Shown here in pieces: positions 7,292-8,241 of a stretch of DNA of 8,241 bases. The translations under genes and the position numbers were made by a program. Positions within the stretch are counted from its first letter, which is position 1; the number at the start of each line of letters is the position of its first letter. The DNA is from UBA8337 sp965658615 (GTDB taxonomy: Bacteria > Pseudomonadota > Alphaproteobacteria > RS24). The notes under the pieces were generated by a model, which had not been told where the DNA came from, did not search any database, and was given only the letters and a program-made list of their open reading frames with translations. The stretch covers positions 1 through 8,241 of the forward strand of contig CBFHSX010000060.1 in NCBI GenBank assembly GCA_965658615.1, read 5' to 3'.

Positions 7292-7499
7292 ATGGCGCAT
7301 CAAGCCGGTCAGGATTTTTGAAAGATAAAGAAACTGTAATCGCCGCCCGGCGTTTGAGCGTCGCGCCATCGTTTGAGGCCGCCCTTAGCGCCTGTCAGCA
7401 GACCCGCTAAGCGCGCGCTGCCCGTGTGCAGGCAGGCTCGTGCGCCAATGCCAAAACCTCTCACCGCCGCGACATTTATGGCTTATTGACGGAGGTCAC
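7292..7499 (+). other. Non-coding gap between convergent genes
   Basis: About 208 bases separate the end of the DUF3604 gene from the end of the minus-strand SRPBCC gene. No credible coding sequence is visible; plus-strand reading frames that begin here run into the antisense strand of the SRPBCC gene. The stretch holds the hairpin at 7380-7415 and a smaller one at 7418-7435 (CTGCC/GGCAG around an 8-base loop). Confidence 0.6.
7380..7415. terminator. Possible bidirectional terminator hairpin
   Basis: CTTAGCG (7384-7390) and CGCTAAG (7405-7411) form a perfect 7-base-pair stem. It extends outward by three more pairs past one C-C mismatch (7380-7382 with 7413-7415). Inside the loop, GTC (7394-7396) can pair with GAC (7401-7403). 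It lies where two converging transcripts should end. No T-tract follows on either strand, so this is not a textbook intrinsic terminator. Confidence 0.35.
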
Positions 7500-7985
7500 T
7501 TATTTCAAGGTGGCGACGCGCGCGGCCAGTGCCTCGGCGGTTTTGGTATAGCTCGGCACGACCCAGCTATCATCCCAGAACCAGACATAAAAGCCGCGAT
7601 CCACCTCAAATTGCGTGACTTTCGTGCCGCCCTCAACCGGCTGCAGCAGCCATTGATGGTCAAAAGTCAGAACGCCGGCCATGCCGCCTTTCTGGCGCAG
7701 TTGTTTGTTTTCCACCACGGCCAGCACTTTATTGGTCACTTCGTAAAGCTTGCCGCTCGGGTCTTGAAACGTGTTGACCACCGTGCCATCCGCATAAGCG
7801 CCTTCGACTTTCACAAATACCGGATTCCATTCGCCGTAATTGGCCGTGTCCATCAGCACCGCCCAAACCGCTTCGGGCGGCGCGGCGATGAGGCGCTCAA
7901 CATGATAAGTCTTTTTTGAAAAAATAGCGGCGGCGGCGATGATGAGCAGCAATGCCGGCAAGCCGAATTTTATATAAGGCCACAT
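7500..7985 (-). CDS. SRPBCC-fold protein with an N-terminal membrane anchor
   Basis: This 161-residue protein has an uninterrupted hydrophobic segment (about 6-22, followed by SKK) that should be a membrane anchor or uncleaved signal. It is followed by a START-like/polyketide-cyclase (SRPBCC) domain. The opening strand and helix, HVERLIAAPPEAVWAVLMDT (28-47), then YGEWNPVF (50-57), are the standard pattern of this superfamily, as is the late EGGTKVTQFE strand (118-127). Such domains bind hydrophobic ligands; many are of unknown function, and nothing here identifies the ligand. The start at 7985 is supported by GGGGGAG (7992-7998 on this strand), six bases upstream. It lies 19 bases after the stop of the thioesterase gene on the same strand, so the two are probably co-transcribed. 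The anchor lacks a clear signal-peptidase site, which favours tethering to the inner membrane. Confidence 0.82.
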   Translation of the reverse strand: MWPYIKFGLPALLLIIAAAAIFSKKTYHVERLIAAPPEAVWAVLMDTANYGEWNPVFVKVEGAYADGTVVNTFQDPSGKLYEVTNKVLAVVENKQLRQKGGMAGVLTFDHQWLLQPVEGGTKVTQFEVDRGFYVWFWDDSWVVPSYTKTAEALAARVATLK

Positions 7986-8004
7986 TTTCAGCTCCCCCTA
8001 TCGC

Positions 8005-8241
8005 CTATTCGAGCGGTCGTGGCAGCAGGCCTGTCTGGCTCGATGTGGCAAGCAGCGTGCCGTCTTCAGCGAATAAATGCATATTGCCTTGCGCTGCACC
8101 GCGCGTAAAGCTCGACATTTGCGTCGCCGCCAATATCCATTCCGTCGGCTTTGTGTTGATAAGCCGAAACGTATTATCGAGACTGGTGCCGCGCCTTGTG
8201 CGCTGATGCACGCCGAGAAAGAAATCCGACACCAAGGCCAG
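8005..8241 (-). CDS. TesB-type acyl-CoA thioesterase, C-terminal part (5' end missing)
   Basis: The last 78 residues of a protein that starts beyond the window's right edge; the frame is open at the edge. The fragment matches the second hotdog domain of the TesB/acyl-CoA thioesterase II family (full length about 260-290 residues): LALVSDFFL (1-9), TSLDNTFRL (19-27), EWILAATQ (34-41), then FAEDGTLLATSSQ (57-69). Residues at the positions of the E. coli TesB catalytic triad are visible as D6, S20 (threonine in E. coli, serine in many relatives) and Q69, so this end looks functional. TesB enzymes hydrolyse acyl-CoA thioesters to free acid and CoA in the cytoplasm. The TTG at 8235 could be read as a start but lies inside the conserved domain. 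It is probably the first-transcribed gene of a pair with the SRPBCC gene. Confidence 0.82.
   Translation of the reverse strand: MALVSDFFLGVHQRTRRGTSLDNTFRLINTKPTEWILAATQMSSFTRGAAQGNMHLFAEDGTLLATSSQTGLLPRPLE

Noticed and set aside
7341..7352. Small palindromic CGCC-GCCC-GGCG followed by TTT
   Set aside because: Only four base pairs and three T residues; too weak to call a terminator in GC-rich DNA.
6689..7369. Open 226-codon minus-strand frame opposite the DUF3604 gene
   Set aside because: It lies almost wholly antisense to conserved DUF3604 coding sequence and shows no family motif; treated as a shadow.
7440..7919. Open 159-codon plus-strand frame starting in the convergent gap
   Set aside because: Most of it is antisense to the SRPBCC gene, which has clear family motifs and a good ribosome binding site; the plus-strand product shows no recognisable domain.

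Overview
The window reads as ordinary chromosomal DNA from a moderately GC-rich Gram-negative proteobacterium, most likely an alphaproteobacterium. That placement is inferred from protein character (SlyX, a periplasmic-type solute-binding protein, two Sec-type signal peptides, a TesB-type thioesterase) and codon style, not from a marker gene. No rRNA, tRNA, CRISPR array, insertion sequence, phage gene or long repeat was seen. No stretch longer than about 210 bases lacks a gene.

Positions 1-5157 on the plus strand hold the end of a branched-chain-amino-acid-type (HAAT/Liv) ABC transporter operon. It contains the 3' part of the LivM-like permease, both ATPases (LivG-like and LivF-like), an AMP-forming acyl-CoA synthetase of the long-chain type, and an exported solute-binding protein. 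The first three genes overlap by 4 bases (ATGA), and the rest are separated by only 11 to about 21 bases, so this is almost certainly one transcription unit. A LivH-like permease is expected just upstream, outside the window. A CoA ligase inside the transporter operon suggests that the imported solute is a carboxylic acid (fatty, aromatic or alicyclic) that is activated to its CoA thioester on entry, rather than a branched-chain amino acid.

Positions 5169-7291 continue on the plus strand with a small slyX gene. After a 95-base gap with a small inverted repeat comes a 598-residue exported DUF3604 protein with PHP-like metal-binding motifs. Its own strong ribosome binding site and the preceding gap leave open whether it is co-transcribed with the transporter.

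Positions 7292-7499 are a non-coding gap between converging genes; it contains an imperfect hairpin that could end transcription. Positions 7500-8241 on the minus strand hold a membrane-anchored SRPBCC-fold protein. It is preceded on that strand, 19 bases away, by the C-terminal half-domain of a TesB-type acyl-CoA thioesterase that runs off the window.

Overall the window combines solute import, CoA activation and, on the opposite strand, acyl-CoA hydrolysis, plus an uncharacterised exported metalloprotein. I see no clearly new system. The most useful leads are the transporter-ligase coupling, the unusual ATPase signature motif and the DUF3604 neighbour.
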